A stretch of DNA of 64,000 nt from Neomesorhizobium albiziae (GTDB lineage: Bacteria; Pseudomonadota; Alphaproteobacteria; Rhizobiales; Rhizobiaceae), in the NCBI RefSeq assembly GCF_900114255.1, contig NZ_FOSL01000002.1, forward strand, positions 434,001 to 498,000, read 5' to 3'. The position numbers and the translations under genes are program-made. This document shows positions 9,142 through 18,262 of this stretch, piece after piece; positions within the stretch are counted from its first letter, which is position 1, and the number at the start of each line of letters is the position of its first letter. The notes beneath the pieces are model-generated. The model saw nothing but the letters and a program-made list of their open reading frames with translations, searched no databases and was not told where the DNA came from.

Positions 9142-9431
9142 GCCTGCCGGCCATCTCCCCCTCAGGTGGGGAGATTGGCAGCTCTGGCGAAAGCGCTCAC
9201 CCCCCAGCGTTGGCGATTGAGCGAAGTCGGCGGAGCGACTGATCTCCCCCCTTGAGGGAGGGCAATCGCATATAGGTTCTATCTTCCCCCACTCCGGCCC
9301 TTCGGGCCACCTCTCCCCCCTCCGGAGGGAGAGGAAAGGGAGCCGCCATAGCGGCCAGCGCTTCCTCTCCCCCGGGGTCGACCACGCATATGCGATTGCC
9401 CTGCCCCTTGAGGGGGAGATGGCCGGCAGGG
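9142..9431. repeat. Nested inverted-repeat mosaic
   Basis: The outer arms of about 22 bp (9142-9164 and 9409-9431, core GCCGGCCATCTCCCCCT) are inverted copies. Inside them, GGGCAATCGCATAT at 9260-9273 is matched by its exact complement at 9388-9401. A third, smaller palindrome lies between (CTCTCCC/GGGAGAG near 9312-9335). This layered layout is typical of intergenic mosaic elements in rhizobia. Confidence 0.7.
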
Positions 9432-9790
9432 CGCGAAGGATCACGACCTCTCCGGAAACCAGCTTATCCCGCGCACCCTTCCCAACCCCCATTGTCAGCA
9501 TCTGTCAGCAGTCTTTCATTTTGTTTTATCCACACCCCTTTGCCGCTGCCGCATAGTTGTCGGCAGTTTCTCCTGCGGGAACGCCGATCATGACGGTGGT
9601 TTGCGGGGAGGAACCGGCGCTTCGGGCAAGCGGCTAACGTGGCCGTGGAGACGAAGGGCTGTCCCAGAGTCTCTACGATTTCCCGCGTTGACGGGAACCA
9701 GGCGCGGTATGATCTGGCGCTGACACGTAGAAACCACCGGTGCATACCGGAAGGTCCGATGTTGGGAGATGGGATGGCCGAAAATCGCCG

Positions 9791-9849
9791 GCGGGGCGCT
9801 GGGAAGGCGCCAGATTACTTATTTACGAGGTGCTGACCCAGCGCCCCGC
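9791..9849. repeat. 13-bp perfect stem with 33-nt loop
   Basis: GCGGGGCGCTGGG at 9791-9803 is the exact complement of 9837-9849. There is no U tract after it on either strand, so it is not a standard terminator. It could close a larger structured RNA formed from the preceding 200 bases, or be another intergenic palindrome. Confidence 0.6.
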
Positions 9850-9930
9850 TTCCCGACTATCTTTCATGCAATGGCCAGACGGATGAAAATCCGGGCGTGG
9901 CGATGGAGAAGCTTGCGATGATGAAAGGAA

Positions 9931-10081
9931 CCCCCTCTCCGCCTCGGCTTCGCCTCGACACCTCTCCCCCGCTTCGCAGGGGCGAGGAACCGCTGCCGCG
10001 ACGCCAGCGCTTCTCCAGCTTGGGTTCCTCGCCCCTGCGAAGCGGGGGAGAGGTGGTTTGCGCAGCAAACCGGAGAGGGGG
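9931..10081. repeat. Long palindromic element with 32-bp perfect arms
   Basis: The arms 9960-9991 and 10023-10054 are perfect 32-nt inverted repeats separated by 31 bp. They are framed by outer 11-nt arms (CCCCCTCTCCG 9931-9941 and its complement 10071-10081). Such long perfect pairing indicates a recently moved or conserved palindromic unit. It lies 62 bp upstream of the CatB-like gene and would form a very stable hairpin if transcribed. Confidence 0.8.
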
Positions 10082-10143
10082 TCTTTGCAAAAGTTCCAAA
10101 AGAGGCAGGATGGCAAACCCGGCATTCATTCGACGGATATCCC

Positions 10144-10782
10144 ATGACTGGCCCCAATCCGGACCTCAAGCACCCCATCCCCATGCATTCGCGCGTCGGC
10201 TTCCTGAAGTCGCTGGTGACCGCGCCCAACATCGAGATCGGCGAGTTCACCTATTACGACGATCCCGACGGGCCGGACCGTTTCGCCGAAAAATGCGTGC
10301 TGCACCATTATCCGTTCATCGGCGACCGGCTGGTCATCGGCAAATTCTGCGCCATCGCCGAGGGCGCGCGCTTCATCATGAACGGCGCCAACCATGCGAT
10401 GTCGGGATTTTCGACATACCCGTTCAACATCTTCGGCCACGGCTGGGAAAAGGGCTTCGACGTCAAGACATGGGAGGCGGAGAACCGCGGCGACACCGTG
10501 GTCGGCAATGATGTGTGGATCGGCATGGAGGCGGTGGTCCTGCCCGGCGTGACGATCGGCCACGGCGCCGTCATCGCCGCCAAATGCGTGGTCAGCCACG
10601 ACGTCCCGCCCTATGCGATCTTTGCCGGAAACCCAGGCAAGACGGTGAAGCTGCGCTTCGACCGCCTCACCATCAAACGCCTGCTCGACATCGCCTGGTG
10701 GAACTGGCCGGTCGACAAGATCACCCGCAATCTCGATGCCATCCGCGGCGCCGATATCGTGCGGCTGGAGGCCGCCGCGTGA
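10144..10782 (+). CDS. CatB-related O-acetyltransferase (hexapeptide repeat)
   Basis: A 212-residue left-handed beta-helix acetyltransferase of the xenobiotic acetyltransferase family (Vat/CatB). The hexapeptide pattern runs from IGDRLVIGKFCAIAEGARFIMNGANHAM through [36 protein letters not shown] (about 120-155). The His of NGANHAM is the family's catalytic base. It uses acetyl-CoA; the true substrate is probably a small hydroxylated compound or sugar, and drug resistance should not be assumed. Length matches the family. It stands alone between repeats. Confidence 0.87.
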   Translation: MTGPNPDLKHPIPMHSRVGFLKSLVTAPNIEIGEFTYYDDPDGPDRFAEKCVLHHYPFIGDRLVIGKFCAIAEGARFIMNGANHAMSGFSTYPFNIFGHGWEKGFDVKTWEAENRGDTVVGNDVWIGMEAVVLPGVTIGHGAVIAAKCVVSHDVPPYAIFAGNPGKTVKLRFDRLTIKRLLDIAWWNWPVDKITRNLDAIRGADIVRLEAAA

Positions 10783-10880
10783 TAGCGCTCGCCTTGCGAT
10801 TGCCGCCTGAAAATACTCATCGGTTGACAAGGTGGCCGGGAATGCCGATGCCATCGGCAAAGAGCGGACACCGGCGATTA

Positions 10881-10929
10881 GAGCATGATCCCGAAAAATG
10901 GGAACCGGTTTTTGGAAAAGATCATGCTC
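10881..10929. repeat. 49-bp palindrome ending in GAGCATGATC
   Basis: GAGCATGATC at 10881 is matched by GATCATGCTC ending at 10929, with inner partly complementary A/T-rich and CCGGTT segments. This sequence type is a common short interspersed palindrome in Mesorhizobium and related genomes. It sits 12 bp before a second palindrome, both upstream of engB. Confidence 0.75.
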
Positions 10930-10940
10930 CAACAAAGAGA

Positions 10941-10982
10941 TAGAGCCCCCATTCCGATTCAATCGGAATGGATTGGGCTCTA
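10941..10982. repeat. 42-bp double palindrome upstream of engB
   Basis: TAGAGCCC (10941-10948) pairs with GGGCTCTA (10975-10982), and inside it ATTCCGATT (10951-10959) pairs with AATCGGAAT (10961-10969). The right arm ends 11 bp before the GTG start of engB, so on the mRNA this hairpin would sit next to the ribosome-binding region. Confidence 0.7.
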
Positions 10983-10993
10983 AGGCAGGCAGA

Positions 10994-11668
10994 GTGAGCG
11001 ACATCGATAAAAAGACGGCAAGGCCAGACCAGTTGAACGCGGCGCTGTTCACCCGGGCGTGGGTCTTCATCCGCGGCGTGCCGGCGATGAAATTCCTGCC
11101 GCCGGAAGGCCCGCCGGAAATCGCCTTCGCCGGCCGCTCCAATGTCGGCAAGTCGTCGCTGATCAACGGGCTGGTCGGTCAGAAGGGGCTTGCCCGCACC
11201 TCCAACACACCGGGCCGCACCCAGGAGCTCAACTATTTCGTTCCCGACGGCTATTCCGGCGAAGCCGGCGACCTGCCGCCGATGGCGCTGGTCGACATGC
11301 CGGGTTACGGCTACGCGCAGGCGCCGAAGGAGCAGGTGGACCAGTGGACGAAACTGGTCTTCGACTATTTGAAGGGCCGCGTGACGCTGAAGCGCGTCTA
11401 TGTGCTGATCGACGCCCGCCACGGCGTCAAGAAAAACGACGAGGAGGTGCTGTCGCTGCTCGACAAGGCCGCCGTGTCCTATCAACTGGTGCTGACCAAG
11501 ACCGACAAGATCAAGGCTGCCGGTGTGCCGCGGCTGATCGAGGAGACATTGGCCAAGATCAGGAAGCGGCCTGCGGCGTTCCCGTTCGTGCTGGCCACCT
11601 CGTCGGAGACCGGCGAAGGCATGGACGAACTGCGCGACGCCATCGCGCTGGCGGCGCGCGGCGGCTGA
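10994..11668 (+). CDS. engB: Ribosome biogenesis GTPase EngB (YihA/YsxC)
   Basis: A 224-residue TRAFAC-class GTPase needed for late assembly of the 50S subunit. G1 is GRSNVGKSS (47-55), G2 is in SNTPGRTQ, G3 is DMPGYGYA, and G4 is TKTDK. I chose the GTG at 10994 because AGGCAGGCAG lies just upstream and family homology begins there; a longer in-frame start at 10898 would read through the palindromes. There is no partner gene on either side on this strand. Confidence 0.95.
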   Translation: MSDIDKKTARPDQLNAALFTRAWVFIRGVPAMKFLPPEGPPEIAFAGRSNVGKSSLINGLVGQKGLARTSNTPGRTQELNYFVPDGYSGEAGDLPPMALVDMPGYGYAQAPKEQVDQWTKLVFDYLKGRVTLKRVYVLIDARHGVKKNDEEVLSLLDKAAVSYQLVLTKTDKIKAAGVPRLIEETLAKIRKRPAAFPFVLATSSETGEGMDELRDAIALAARGG

Positions 11669-11790
11669 ATTCCGGGTGTCCGGAACTGACTACCCTATTT
11701 CGCGGTCGCGTAGCAAGCGGAGGCGGCGGCCACTGAGCGGGGCCGGCGTGAAAACCGGCGCTGCCGGCATCATCGGAACATCGGCACGCC

Positions 11791-12282
11791 TTACGCGGTC
11801 GCCGGCTTGAAGGTCAGGGCCACGCCGTTCAGGCAATGGCGCTTGCCGGTCGGCTGCGGGCCATCGTCGAAGATATGCCCGAAATGTCCGCCGCAGCGGC
11901 GGCAATGGCACTCGATGCGCGTCATGAACAAGGAGTTGTCTTCCTTGATGCCGATGGCATTGGGCAGCGAATCCCAGAAGCTCGGCCAGCCGGTGCCGGA
12001 CTCGTATTTGGTTTCCGACGGGTAGACCGCAAGATCGCAGCCGGCGCAATGGAAGACACCCTTGCGCTTTTCCTCCAGCAGCGGGCTGGTGCCGGGACGC
12101 TCGGTGTCTTCCATGCGCAGCACTGCAAACTGCGCCTCCGATAGAATGGCGCGCCATTCAGCGTCCGTCTTCGTCACTTCGAATGTCTCGGCCTGCGCGG
12201 CGCCCGGCCGGCGGAATGCCGATGAAACGGCAAGCGCGGCCACGGCGGCTCCGCTGGCGAACAGAAACTGGCGGCGCTTCAT
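11791..12282 (-). CDS. msrB: Exported methionine-R-sulfoxide reductase MsrB
   Basis: A 163-residue thiol enzyme that reduces methionine-R-sulfoxide in oxidised proteins. The zinc site uses Cys79 and Cys82 (CAGC) and Cys127 and Cys130 (CRRC). The catalytic cysteine is Cys150 in RHCLNG. Residues 1-31 form a basic N-region (MKRRQFLF) and an Ala-rich core ending AQAE, so this copy is exported, possibly through Tat, to repair periplasmic proteins. The msrA gene lies about 16 kb away, unlinked. Confidence 0.93.
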   Translation of the reverse strand: MKRRQFLFASGAAVAALAVSSAFRRPGAAQAETFEVTKTDAEWRAILSEAQFAVLRMEDTERPGTSPLLEEKRKGVFHCAGCDLAVYPSETKYESGTGWPSFWDSLPNAIGIKEDNSLFMTRIECHCRRCGGHFGHIFDDGPQPTGKRHCLNGVALTFKPATA

Positions 12283-12472
12283 TCGTTTCTCCCTTTTGCC
12301 ACATCCTAGCCGGGCGGTGGCTCACGGCGAAATCAACTCCGATTGAGCGGCAATGCTCAACACTCGCGCCCCACGTCCATCAAGCCAGCGGGCATGAGAT
12401 GCGGGGCGCGCGTTGTCGGGTGCACGGGATTCATAAGAGCGAGCGTCCCGCGCATCCTTGGACTGAGACGAC

Positions 12473-13030
12473 CTACATCTTAGGCAAGAGCACCTTGTCG
12501 ATGACGTGGATGACGCCGTTCGATTGGTCGACGTCGGCGATTGTAACGTTGGCTACGTTGCCGTTCTCGTCGGTGACGGTGACCTTGTCGCCCTCATACT
12601 TGGCGGTCCAGGTGCAGCCACCGACAGTCTTCACCGGATGTGCGCCCTTGTCGTCGTCGACCATCTTCATGATGTCCTTCGAGAAGGCTTCCGCGCCGAC
12701 CACGTGGCAGGTCAGGATCTTGGTCAGCTTGTCCTTGTTTTCAGGCTTCAGCAGGGTCTCGACCGTACCGGCCGGAAGCGCAGCGAAAGCCTCGTTGGTC
12801 GGCGCGAAAACCGTGAAGGGACCTGCGCCCTGCAGGGTTTCGACCAGGCCTGCGGCCTTGACTGCGGCGACCAGCGTGGTGTGGTCCTTGGAGTTCACCG
12901 CATTCTCGACGATGTTCTTGTCGGCCGGCATTGGCGCACCGCCAACCATCGGGTTTGCCGCGTAGGCAACGGTGGCAAATGCGGAAAGCGCGAGAGCGCC
13001 GCCAAGAATGGAAGAAGTGAATTTACGCAT
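12473..13030 (-). CDS. Secreted fasciclin-domain protein
   Basis: A 185-residue protein with a clear signal peptide (MRKFTSSILGGALALSAFATVAYA). One FAS1 domain follows: the H1 motif is TVFAPTNEAFAALP (about 73-86) and the H2 motif is NGVIHVIDKVLLP (about 171-183). FAS1 domains mediate adhesion or protein contacts at the cell surface. It lies next to the ECF sigma and RskA-like pair on the same strand, an arrangement that recalls the mycobacterial SigK regulon, which controls fasciclin-domain antigens. It is probably a target of this sigma factor. Confidence 0.93.
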   Translation of the reverse strand: MRKFTSSILGGALALSAFATVAYAANPMVGGAPMPADKNIVENAVNSKDHTTLVAAVKAAGLVETLQGAGPFTVFAPTNEAFAALPAGTVETLLKPENKDKLTKILTCHVVGAEAFSKDIMKMVDDDKGAHPVKTVGGCTWTAKYEGDKVTVTDENGNVANVTIADVDQSNGVIHVIDKVLLPKM

Positions 13031-13071
13031 AGATCAAACTCCCTTTTGTTTCCCCTTGCGGGACATCGGGA

Positions 13072-13098
13072 AATACGGATGGGTTTGATCTGAGTTTC
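13072..13098 (-). promoter_or_regulatory. Possible ECF-type promoter of the fasciclin gene
   Basis: Read on the minus strand, GAAAC (complement of 13094-13098) is followed after 16 bases by CGTATT (complement of 13072-13077). This has the GGAAC-N16/17-CGT form of many ECF promoters. It lies about 40 bp upstream of the fasciclin start. No other gene starts here, and the sigma/RskA pair is adjacent. The match is short, so confidence is low. Confidence 0.3.
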
Positions 13099-13226
13099 TC
13101 TCCTCACAGAAAAGTTATCTGTTTCAAAGATTTACTTTAATATTCTGCCTCTAATGCCAACCCGTCACAAGATAAGCTCTATCTCGTGACTTCATACTTC
13201 GTATATTTTTCGAAACTTCTCTTTTA

Positions 13227-13952
13227 TCAGAGATTCTTCAAATCACCGGCGGCGACCACCGGCCCGGTGGGTTGTCCGGTCGGCGAACCGCCGACAGGCT
13301 CGAGGCTGATCGCCAGCACGGCACCGGAAGCCAGCTTCTCCCGGATCTCGGGCGTGATGACGATATGCGCGGTCGCGCCGGCGGGAATGAGACCCATCGA
13401 AACCGGTGGATTCTGGCCCTCGATCATCCACAGTTCGAAGTCGCGGTCGGTCGCGCGTTCGCCTGAAACATGCGACAGCGACACCCGACTGTCGGCGGCG
13501 TCGTACATGGCCAGATATTTGACGTCGCTGCCGTCGCCGGCGAGCGAGGCGATCAGGCGCATCTCCGGCTGCTGGACGGGCGGGTTGATGAACGGAATGG
13601 CTGCGTAGACGGCAAATGCGGCGATTGCTGCCGCGGCAAGGCCTCGCCAGAAGGCAAGGCTCGCCCACAATCCGCCACCGGCCGCTGCCGAACCGGCGCC
13701 AGCCGGGCCCGAGAACAGCTGCCTGTCGATCGCCGGCTTCACTGTCTCCGGCGGCTCGACCGGCTGATAGGCAGCCGCCATCGGCGCCAGATGAACCTCC
13801 CACTGGTCGACAAGGCGCGCGAACGCCGCCTCGTTCTCGATCCTGCGGTTCGCGGCCTGTCGCTCGTCAAGGGGCAACACACCGACAACGTACTCGGCGG
13901 CGAGAATCTCGTCGCCTCCACGCTCCGGTCCGTTGTCTTCCGCCAGGCTCAT
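13227..13952 (-). CDS. RskA-like anti-sigma factor
   Basis: A 241-residue single-pass membrane protein. The N-terminal cytoplasmic part (EILAAEYVVGVLPLDERQAANRRI) matches the anti-sigma helices of RskA/anti-sigma-K proteins. One membrane helix (about 110-130, GLAAAAIAAFAVYAAIPFI) follows, then a C-terminal periplasmic domain with FELWMIEGQNPPVSMGLIPAG, the RskA signature. It should hold the ECF sigma factor inactive. The start at 13952 overlaps the sigma stop by 4 bp (ATGA), so the two are translationally coupled; an alternative ATG is at 13964. Confidence 0.88.
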   Translation of the reverse strand: MSLAEDNGPERGGDEILAAEYVVGVLPLDERQAANRRIENEAAFARLVDQWEVHLAPMAAAYQPVEPPETVKPAIDRQLFSGPAGAGSAAAGGGLWASLAFWRGLAAAAIAAFAVYAAIPFINPPVQQPEMRLIASLAGDGSDVKYLAMYDAADSRVSLSHVSGERATDRDFELWMIEGQNPPVSMGLIPAGATAHIVITPEIREKLASGAVLAISLEPVGGSPTGQPTGPVVAAGDLKNL

Positions 13953-14488
13953 CGCTCCAGGCATTCCTTCAACTTCATCAGGCTGCGGCGCAACCAGGTA
14001 CGCATCGTGTTGAGCGGTACGCTATGGCGCTCCGCCAGTTCCGCGTAGCTCTCGCCTTTGAGGTAGGCGCCGCGCACCGCGGCGGCGCGATCCTGCTCCA
14101 GTTCGTCAAGGCAGTTGTAGATTCTTTCGTTCTCGCTACCTGCCACAGCCAATGCTTCAGGGCCGGGCGCCGGGTCAGCTACGTCCAGCGCCGCGTCAAT
14201 ATGGGCAACAGGCTGCCGGCGTGCGCGAACACGATCGATCGCGTGATTGCGTGCAATGGCCACCAGCCAGGAGATCGGACTCAGCTCGGAAACTGCAAAC
14301 CGGTCGGCCTTCGTCCAAACTTTGACGAAGACCTCTTGCAGTGCTTCTTCAGCTTCTGCCCTGTCATTCAAGACACGAAGGCAGACGCCAAAGAGTTTCG
14401 CGCTGGTCTGCCGGTAAAGCAGATCGAAGGCGCCCCGATCTTTCATCGAGACCCGTACGATCAGCTTGGTGATGTCCTGCGGCGTCAT
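13949..14488 (-). CDS. ECF sigma factor (SigK-like)
   Basis: A 179-residue extracytoplasmic-function sigma factor. Region 2 includes FDLLYRQTSAKLFGVCLRVL and WLVAIARNHAIDRVRARR (-10 recognition). Region 4 includes GESYAELAERHSVPLNTMRTWLRRSLMKLKECL, the helix-turn-helix for the -35 element. I chose ATG 14488 because upstream in-frame sequence lies inside the divergent amidase gene. It is co-transcribed with its RskA-like anti-sigma factor and lies near the fasciclin gene. It probably responds to an envelope signal through RskA proteolysis. Confidence 0.92.
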   Translation of the reverse strand: MTPQDITKLIVRVSMKDRGAFDLLYRQTSAKLFGVCLRVLNDRAEAEEALQEVFVKVWTKADRFAVSELSPISWLVAIARNHAIDRVRARRQPVAHIDAALDVADPAPGPEALAVAGSENERIYNCLDELEQDRAAAVRGAYLKGESYAELAERHSVPLNTMRTWLRRSLMKLKECLER

Positions 14489-14617
14489 TGCGGGCAGACT
14501 AGGGCGCTTCGCCACCAATTTGCAACTGGCGAATGGCAATGGCCGGCGTTGCCTGCCTGCGTTGCACGTGCGCGCGGCGCCGGTTAGCCTGCCAAGCACC
14601 AGATGGAGGGGAAACGC

Positions 14618-16114
14618 ATGTCGGTCGAAAAGATTTTGTGGCAGGAGGATGCCACCGGTCTCGCCGCTCTGGTGAACAAGGGCGACATCTCGCCTGTCGA
14701 ACTCGTCGATGCCGCCATCTCGCGTGCGGCAAAGACAGCACACGACATCAACGCCATCGCCGAAAAGCTCTTCGACCAGGCACGCGGCCGCGCCGCCGCA
14801 GTCGACCGCAGACTGCCGCTGGCCGGCGTGCCTTTTGCAATCAAGGACCTCGGCATCGCCATGAAGGGCGTGCCCATCCATTCCGGCAGCAAGGTGCCGG
14901 TTTCCGTTGCCGATTTCGATTCGGTGCTGACGGATCGCTATCTCGCCGCCGGCCTAGTCCCGATCGCCACCAGCACGACGCCCGAACACGGGCTGCGGCT
15001 GGTTACCGAATCCGCCGCCTTCGGCATCACCCGCAACCCGTGGAACACCGGGCATGTCACCGGCGGTTCGTCCGGCGGTGCGGCGGCGCTGGTCGCCGCC
15101 GGCGTGGTGCCAGTGGCGCACGCCTCCGACGGCGGCGGCTCGATCCGAGTGCCGGCCGCCTGCAACGGGCTCGTTGGGCTTAAAACCTCGCGCGGGCGCA
15201 TTCCCATGTCGCCGCTCGCCTCCGAAGGATGGTACGGCTTCGTCGTCAACCATGCGGTGACACGCTCGGTGCGCGATTCGGCCCTGCTGCTCGACCTCAC
15301 CTATGGCCCTGACAACCTGGCGCCATACGCGGCTCGTCCGCCGCATGGCAGCTTCGCCGCCGCCGCTGCGCGCGATCCAGGCAAACTCAAGCTCGCAGTT
15401 TACCGCAAGTCTCCGCTTGGCCTCGACATCTCTGCCGAAACGCTGAAGGCGCTCGACGCCGCGGTCGCCCTGGCGCGTGATGGCGGCCATTCGGTCGAGG
15501 AGATCGACCTGCCGTTCATCGGCCGCGGCTTCATGATGGATTTCGTCACGTGTGTAGCCTCGGCTGTCGCCGGCGCGCTGCGTTCCGAGTCCGAGCGTGT
15601 CGGGCGTCCGGTCGGCGGCGAGATTGAACGCGCCACGCGCGTTGTCGGACGCTTCGGCGAACTGGTCTCGGGCGGCGCCGTCTACGCCGCACTGGAGCGG
15701 CTCTCCGCCACATCGCGCCAGCTCATGACCCATACCGCGGCCTACGATGCGGTGCTGATGCCTGTCCTTGCCCACCCACCGCTGAAGTGCGGCGCCATGG
15801 ACCCGACCGGCGCCGACGATTTCCTCGAGAACATGCTGGACAAGCTTCACCTCACACCGCTGCTCAAGGTGAAGGCGCTGCTTGGCCAGCTGATGGACAA
15901 GAGCCTGTGGTTCACCCACTGGCCGGCTATCCAGAATGTTTCGGGCCAACCTTCCATCGCGCTGCCGGTTCACATCACCGCCGACGGCCTGCCGCTTGGC
16001 ATTCAGGCAGCCGGCCGCCATGGCGACGAGGAGACGCTGCTCTCGCTCGCCGCCCAGATGGAAAAGCTGTCGGGATGGCGCGAGCGTCGGGCGCCGCTGC
16101 AAGTGCCGGCCTGA
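14618..16114 (+). CDS. Amidase (amidase-signature family)
   Basis: A 498-residue hydrolase with the Ser-cisSer-Lys triad of the amidase-signature family: Lys76 in AIKDLG, cis-Ser151 in TGGSSGG, and nucleophile Ser175 in GGGSIRVPA. It hydrolyses linear amides; the exact substrate (indole-acetamide, a lactam, or another) cannot be read from sequence. I chose ATG 14618 because GGAGGGG lies just upstream; ATG 14603 is an alternative. It is divergent from the sigma factor gene and 74 bp upstream of argB on the same strand. Confidence 0.9.
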   Translation: MSVEKILWQEDATGLAALVNKGDISPVELVDAAISRAAKTAHDINAIAEKLFDQARGRAAAVDRRLPLAGVPFAIKDLGIAMKGVPIHSGSKVPVSVADFDSVLTDRYLAAGLVPIATSTTPEHGLRLVTESAAFGITRNPWNTGHVTGGSSGGAAALVAAGVVPVAHASDGGGSIRVPAACNGLVGLKTSRGRIPMSPLASEGWYGFVVNHAVTRSVRDSALLLDLTYGPDNLAPYAARPPHGSFAAAAARDPGKLKLAVYRKSPLGLDISAETLKALDAAVALARDGGHSVEEIDLPFIGRGFMMDFVTCVASAVAGALRSESERVGRPVGGEIERATRVVGRFGELVSGGAVYAALERLSATSRQLMTHTAAYDAVLMPVLAHPPLKCGAMDPTGADDFLENMLDKLHLTPLLKVKALLGQLMDKSLWFTHWPAIQNVSGQPSIALPVHITADGLPLGIQAAGRHGDEETLLSLAAQMEKLSGWRERRAPLQVPA

Positions 16115-16188
16115 CGGTGCATATCATTTGCCCGTCACACTCTTTGCCGCTAAGTAACCGCCGATTCTTGCCCCTAAAGAGGTCTTCG

Positions 16189-17085
16189 ATGACGACGGAC
16201 ATCGCCGCCACCGCCGAAATGCAGGCCGCCCTGCTCTCCAGGGCGCTGCCCTACATGCAGCGCTACGAGAACAAGACCGTCGTCGTGAAATATGGCGGCC
16301 ATGCCATGGGCGACGCAGCGCTCGGCCAGGCCTTCGCGCGCGACATCGCGCTACTCAAGCAATCCGGCGTCAACCCCATCGTCGTGCATGGAGGCGGCCC
16401 GCAGATCGCCGCGATGCTCGCGAAAATGGGCATCGAATCGCGCTTCGAGGGAGGCCTCAGGGTCACCGACGAGAAGACCGTAGAGATTGTCGAAATGGTG
16501 CTCGCGGGTTCCATCAACAAGGAGATCGTCGCGCTGATCAACGCCGAGGGCGAATGGGCCATCGGCCTGTGCGGCAAGGACGGCAACATGGTTTTTGCCG
16601 AGAAGGCGCACAAGACCGTCAAGGACCCGGATTCCAACATCGAGCGGGTGCTCGATCTCGGTTTCGTCGGCGAGCCGGTAGAGGTCGACCGGACCCTGCT
16701 CGACCTCCTGGCGCGCTCGGAAATGATCCCGGTGCTGGCGCCGGTGGCGCCCGGCCGCGACGGCCACACCTACAACATCAACGCCGACACCTTTGCCGGC
16801 GCTATCGCCGGCGCGGTGCAGGCCAAGCGCCTGCTTTTCCTGACCGACGTTCCCGGCGTGCTTGACAAGAACAAGAAGCTGATCGACGAGCTGACGGTCG
16901 CCGAAGCCAAGGCGCTGATCGCCGACGGTACGGTTTCGGGAGGCATGATTCCCAAGGTCGAGACCTGCATCGAGGCGATCGAGCGCGGCGTCGAAGGCGT
17001 CGTCATTCTCAACGGCAAGACGCCGCACGCGGTGTTGCTCGAGCTGTTCACCGAACACGGCGCCGGCACGCTGATCGTGCCGTAA
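16189..17085 (+). CDS. argB: Acetylglutamate kinase
   Basis: A 298-residue amino-acid kinase that phosphorylates N-acetyl-L-glutamate, the second step of arginine synthesis. [11 protein letters not shown] (about 28-38) is the ATP/glycine loop, and VVHGGGPQI (about 65-73) binds the substrate. The C-terminal [10 protein letters not shown] motif is present. The N-terminal helix (about 1-25) that supports hexamer formation and arginine feedback in long-form enzymes is present. ATG 16189 has AAGAGG upstream. Confidence 0.97.
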   Translation: MTTDIAATAEMQAALLSRALPYMQRYENKTVVVKYGGHAMGDAALGQAFARDIALLKQSGVNPIVVHGGGPQIAAMLAKMGIESRFEGGLRVTDEKTVEIVEMVLAGSINKEIVALINAEGEWAIGLCGKDGNMVFAEKAHKTVKDPDSNIERVLDLGFVGEPVEVDRTLLDLLARSEMIPVLAPVAPGRDGHTYNINADTFAGAIAGAVQAKRLLFLTDVPGVLDKNKKLIDELTVAEAKALIADGTVSGGMIPKVETCIEAIERGVEGVVILNGKTPHAVLLELFTEHGAGTLIVP

Positions 17086-17147
17086 CCTGCCCTGAAATCT
17101 CGGCTGCAGGCCTCCGGGCCGTCAGCGATGATTCCTGTTGCCAACCG

Positions 17148-18044
17148 TCAGTTGACGATCAGCAGGATCAGGATGCCGCCGACAATCAGAATGCAGCCGA
17201 TGGTTTCCAGCCAGTTGATGCGTTCGCGGAAGAAAAACACCGACGAGGCGAAGGTGAAGATCATCTCGATCTGCGCCAGCGACTTGACGATCGCCGCCTG
17301 CTGCAGGGTCATCGCCATGAACCAGCCAAACGAAGCGCAAGCGCCGGCGAAGCCAACCAGCAGCGACGGTTTCCATGCACTGGCGATACGGCCGAACTCG
17401 GTACGGTCCTTCCACAGCATCCAGGCACCCATCAAAACGGTCTGGAACACGATGACGAAGGCCAGGGTGACGGCTGCCTGCATCATGAAGTTCGGCCCTC
17501 CCAGCGCCAGCGACGCGGCCCTGTAGGCGACGGCCGAGACGCCGAACAATGTGCCGGAAGCAAGCCCGATCAGGGCGGTGCGGGTGCCGACCGAGGTGAC
17601 CAGCGCACGCCAGCTGAATTCGGTGCGCGCGACCGAGATCAGCATGACGCCGAACATCGAGACGGCGATCGCCGCGATGACGCCGAACGTTACCGTCTCG
17701 CCAAGGAACATCAGGCCGAAGAGCGCCGCCTGGGCTGGCTCGGTGCGCGAATAAGCGGTTCCGACCGCGAAGTTGCGGAACGAAAAAAGATGCACCAGAA
17801 GGAAGGTCGCCGCGATCTGGCCGACGCCGCCGACAACCGCCCAGACGAAGAACCCGGCATTGAACGACGGCATGCCGTAGCCCACCACCCGGTTGAGGAT
17901 CCAGACGAAAACCAGCGCCAAGGGAAAGCCGAAACCGAAGCGCACGAAGGTGGCGCCCGTCACTCCCTTGAGATGCTTCTGCATCGCCGACCGCACGTTC
18001 TGCAAAAACGCCGCGGCGATGGTGATCGGGATCCAGAGTTCCAT
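17148..18044 (-). CDS. EamA/DMT-family membrane transporter
   Basis: A 298-residue membrane protein with about ten hydrophobic helices in two EamA halves. The C-terminal repeat shows KSLAQIEMIFTFASSVFFFRERINWLETIGCILIVGGI, the typical end of a drug/metabolite transporter. The family exports or imports amino acids, sugars and other small metabolites; no substrate is evident. I chose ATG 18044 because the first helix begins right after it. It is convergent with argB. Confidence 0.85.
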   Translation of the reverse strand: MELWIPITIAAAFLQNVRSAMQKHLKGVTGATFVRFGFGFPLALVFVWILNRVVGYGMPSFNAGFFVWAVVGGVGQIAATFLLVHLFSFRNFAVGTAYSRTEPAQAALFGLMFLGETVTFGVIAAIAVSMFGVMLISVARTEFSWRALVTSVGTRTALIGLASGTLFGVSAVAYRAASLALGGPNFMMQAAVTLAFVIVFQTVLMGAWMLWKDRTEFGRIASAWKPSLLVGFAGACASFGWFMAMTLQQAAIVKSLAQIEMIFTFASSVFFFRERINWLETIGCILIVGGILILLIVN

Positions 18045-18262
18045 GATGATGTCGATGTCCGGCTGAAGCGCCGCGAGCGATGGCGGCGCCGGCCTGGCTT
18101 TAAGCCGACCCAACCGGGAAAGGCAATCGTCCGGCCCGAGCTGCCGGCGACAAAAGGAGTGGAATGCCCGGTTTCAACCCGAATGCATTCCGCTCCAAGT
18201 GCGATTGAGGCCTATGGGAGGCAGGCCTGTAACCGCGTCTTAGGCAACAGTGGGCATTGAGA

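Larger units (their letters stand above)
8983..10143. other. 1.16-kb gene-free region built of inverted repeats
   Basis: No frame here has a convincing start, ribosome site or protein pattern. The region holds nested palindromes at 9142-9431, a 13-bp stem at 9791-9849 and a long palindrome at 9931-10081, listed separately. Between them, 9440-9790 contains ACGGTGGTTT (about 9595) and its complement AAACCACCGGT (about 9731), so part of it may be a structured RNA or a remnant; I recognise neither. Confidence 0.6.

Noticed and set aside
9464-9836. Short frames of 93 and 65 codons in the repeat-rich gap
   Set aside because: They overlap each other on opposite strands, have no Shine-Dalgarno and show no protein pattern.
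8983-10143. CRISPR array
   Set aside because: The repeats are inverted pairs, not direct repeats with regular spacers, and no cas gene is near.
10144-10782. Calling the CatB-like gene an antibiotic resistance determinant
   Set aside because: The family includes many housekeeping acetyltransferases; nothing in the sequence or context supports drug resistance.
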